From an uncultured Rhodospirillales bacterium (GTDB lineage: Bacteria > Pseudomonadota > Alphaproteobacteria > Rhodospirillales > Defluviicoccaceae), in contig CAKZLS010000204.1 in assembly GCA_937127205.1 (NCBI GenBank), positions 1-15,976 on the forward strand: a stretch of 15,976 nt of DNA, written 5' to 3'. Under the pieces are notes generated by a model that was not told where the DNA came from, did not search any database, and saw only the letters and a program-made list of their open reading frames with translations. Below are positions 14,681-15,976 of the stretch, in pieces. The translations under genes and the position numbers were made by a program. Each line of letters begins with the position of its first letter. Position 1 is the stretch's first letter.

Positions 14681-14702
14681 GGTTTCGATCCAAGCTCGAA
14701 CC
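14681..14702. repeat. Imperfect inverted repeat between the YpjD-type gene and ispDF
   Basis: The left arm GGTTTCGA (14681-14688) and right arm TCGAACC (14696-14702) pair over seven positions with one bulged T, around a 7-base centre. It lies 17 bases upstream of the membrane-protein ATG in the 127-base divergent intergenic region. It could be an operator or a chance match; no known site is recognised. Confidence 0.25.
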
Positions 14703-14735
14703 GTCACGCCGCTACCATCGCTCCGGCTCAGCCTC

Positions 14736-14764
14736 TTGGCAAGCCCTCCCCGTCCTTTTAGTTT
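14736..14764 (+). promoter_or_regulatory. Possible sigma-70-type promoter of ispDF
   Basis: TTGGCA (14736-14741) is a 5-of-6 match to a -35 element and lies 17 bases before TAGTTT (14759-14764), a poor 3-of-6 match to a -10 element. Transcription would start near 14771, giving a leader of about 20 bases to the ATG at 14792. The ATG at 14774 would then be almost leaderless, which also favours the later start. Confidence 0.35.
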
Positions 14765-14778
14765 TCCGTCACAATGGC

Positions 14779-14783
14779 AAGGG
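14779..14783 (+). promoter_or_regulatory. Ribosome-binding site deciding the ispDF start
   Basis: AAGGG lies 8 bases before the ATG at 14792 and downstream of the first in-frame ATG at 14774. The earlier ATG has no purine-rich site upstream, so the later one is preferred, giving an N-terminus MTGCIALIVAAGRG as in relatives. Confidence 0.6.
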
Positions 14784-14791
14784 ATAAACGG

Positions 14792-15955
14792 ATGACGGGT
14801 TGCATCGCACTGATTGTTGCCGCCGGAAGAGGTTCTCGGTTTGGCGGCAACCTACCGAAGCAGTACACCATGTTAGCGGGACAACCAATTTTGGTTCGAA
14901 CCGTTGAGGCGTTTCTGTCCCATCCAGACGTGGATTGGGTTCGGGTCGTTATTCATCCCAACGACGAGGAACTGTACCGTGCGGCTGTCGGATCGCTGCA
15001 GCTATTACCGCCAACACCAGGCGGTACTTCCCGCCAGGAGTCGGTTCTCTTGGGTCTTGAAAGCCTCGAATCACTGGCGCCCGAAACGGTGCTCATTCAT
15101 GACGCGGCTCGGCCATTCGTTAATTCGGATATGATCTCCAGGGTGTTAGAAGGTCTCCGCACCGCGCACGGAGCCATCCCGGCTGTCGCCGTTCGCGACA
15201 CCCTTAAACGAGGCGAGCCAGACGGAAGAATTGCCGGAACGGTGGATAGAAGCACCCTTTGGCAAGCGCAAACACCCCAGGGGTTCTGCTACTTGAAGAT
15301 ACTGAATGCGCATCGCCGATTGGCGGGCAGTGAGTTGACAGACGATGCCGCGGTTGGCGAGCATGCCGATTTAAATATCATCTTGGTGGATGGCGATGAG
15401 AACAACTTCAAGGTAACAGCCATGAACGACCTGGCGCGAGCGGAAACCATGCTAGCCCACTCTATGGCAACTCGAACGGGGATCGGATTCGACGTTCACC
15501 GCTTTGGACCAGGGAATCACGTGACGCTGTGCGGCGTGGCCATTCCCTACAAATTTGGTCTGGAGGGGCACTCTGACGCTGATGTGGCCTTTCACGCCCT
15601 GACCGATGCCCTTCTGGGAGCCATTGGCCATGGCGACATCGGTGATCACTTTCCTCCCAGTGATCCACAATGGAGTGGCGCCGAGTCCCATGCCTTCGTC
15701 GCCCACGCTGGGCGCCTTGTCAAAGAGTGTGGCGGCCGGATCAACAACGTCGATCTCACCATCATTTGCGAACGACCAAAGATTGGCCCGCATCGCGAGG
15801 CTATGCGTGAGCAGATTTCATCGGTTCTGGGAATTCCTGTCAACCGGATCAGCGTTAAGGCGACCACAACAGAACGCCTTGGATTCACAGGTCGCCAAGA
15901 AGGAATTGCCGCACAAGCGGTTGCCACCGTAAATGGTCCGCTCGACCCTCAGTGA
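14792..15955 (+). CDS. ispDF: Bifunctional IspD-IspF enzyme of the MEP isoprenoid pathway
   Basis: This is a fusion of two non-consecutive MEP-pathway enzymes, 387 residues from the start used here (add 6 for positions counted from the ATG at 14774). The N-terminal IspD part (about 1-222) makes CDP-methylerythritol from MEP and CTP: AAGRGSRFGG (10-19), LPKQY, HDAARPF (103-109), DTLKR, TPQGF and TDDAA. The C-terminal IspF part (about 228-385) makes the cyclic 2,4-diphosphate: GIGFDVHRF (230-238; metal-binding Asp234, His236), GHSDADV (259-265), HALTDALLGA (metal-binding His268), GDIGDHFPP, ERPKIGPH, and KATTTERLGFTGRQEG (356-371). The order and the fusion are typical of alpha- and epsilonproteobacteria. 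IspE, which acts between them, is not encoded here. The gene is divergent from the YpjD-type gene, and only 21 bases follow its TGA in the window. Confidence 0.96.
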   Translation: MTGCIALIVAAGRGSRFGGNLPKQYTMLAGQPILVRTVEAFLSHPDVDWVRVVIHPNDEELYRAAVGSLQLLPPTPGGTSRQESVLLGLESLESLAPETVLIHDAARPFVNSDMISRVLEGLRTAHGAIPAVAVRDTLKRGEPDGRIAGTVDRSTLWQAQTPQGFCYLKILNAHRRLAGSELTDDAAVGEHADLNIILVDGDENNFKVTAMNDLARAETMLAHSMATRTGIGFDVHRFGPGNHVTLCGVAIPYKFGLEGHSDADVAFHALTDALLGAIGHGDIGDHFPPSDPQWSGAESHAFVAHAGRLVKECGGRINNVDLTIICERPKIGPHREAMREQISSVLGIPVNRISVKATTTERLGFTGRQEGIAAQAVATVNGPLDPQ

Positions 15956-15976
15956 AAGCACATCCCCACAGTGCAC

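Overview
The window looks like chromosomal core DNA of an alphaproteobacterium, most likely a Rhodospirillales-type lineage. The evidence is the gene order dusB (nifR3)-ntrB-ntrC-ntrY-ntrX-trkA-D-amino-acid aminotransferase-HAD hydrolase-hfq-hflX, together with a fused IspD-IspF enzyme next to it. Both are established alphaproteobacterial hallmarks. GC content is moderately high by eye. I see no rRNA, tRNA, CRISPR array, insertion sequence or phage gene, and no intergenic gap longer than about 160 bases.

Layout. At 1-354 (+) is the C-terminal end of a protein carrying a cyclic-nucleotide-binding domain; its 5' part lies outside the window. It converges on an inositol-monophosphatase-family gene (395-1219, -). 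From 13759 down to 1307 most genes are read leftward. The first block is dusB-ntrB-ntrC-ntrY-ntrX-trkA-dat-HAD, with stop/start overlaps or gaps of at most 48 bases. A 160-base leader follows, then hfq-hflX and a small uncharacterised gene overlapping the hflX stop. Right of dusB, also leftward, is a CcsA/HemX/YpjD-type membrane protein (13861-14664). Divergent from it is ispDF (14792-15955, +).

How the genes fit together. NtrB/NtrC and NtrY/NtrX are two paralogous two-component systems for nitrogen and redox/envelope-linked control. NtrC keeps the sigma-54-contacting GAFTGA loop and NtrX does not, so they should act on transcription differently. TrkA (K+ uptake), a D-amino-acid transaminase-like enzyme and a HAD phosphatase sit in the same probable operon. 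Hfq and HflX (RNA chaperone and ribosome-associated GTPase) form a second unit with its own leader. A good sigma-70-type promoter overlaps a perfect 17-base palindrome upstream of dusB, suggesting regulated entry into the dusB-ntr operon.

Novelty. This is mostly a conserved core region and I found no convincing undescribed multi-gene system. The most interesting items are the palindrome/promoter upstream of dusB, the small protein after hflX with a ribbon-helix-helix-like pattern, the Phe replacing the usual carboxylate-trap His in the D-amino-acid transaminase, the structured hfq leader, and the GAFTGA-less NtrX. Several starts were moved from the longest open frame to a codon with better Shine-Dalgarno spacing (dat, ntrB, ispDF).
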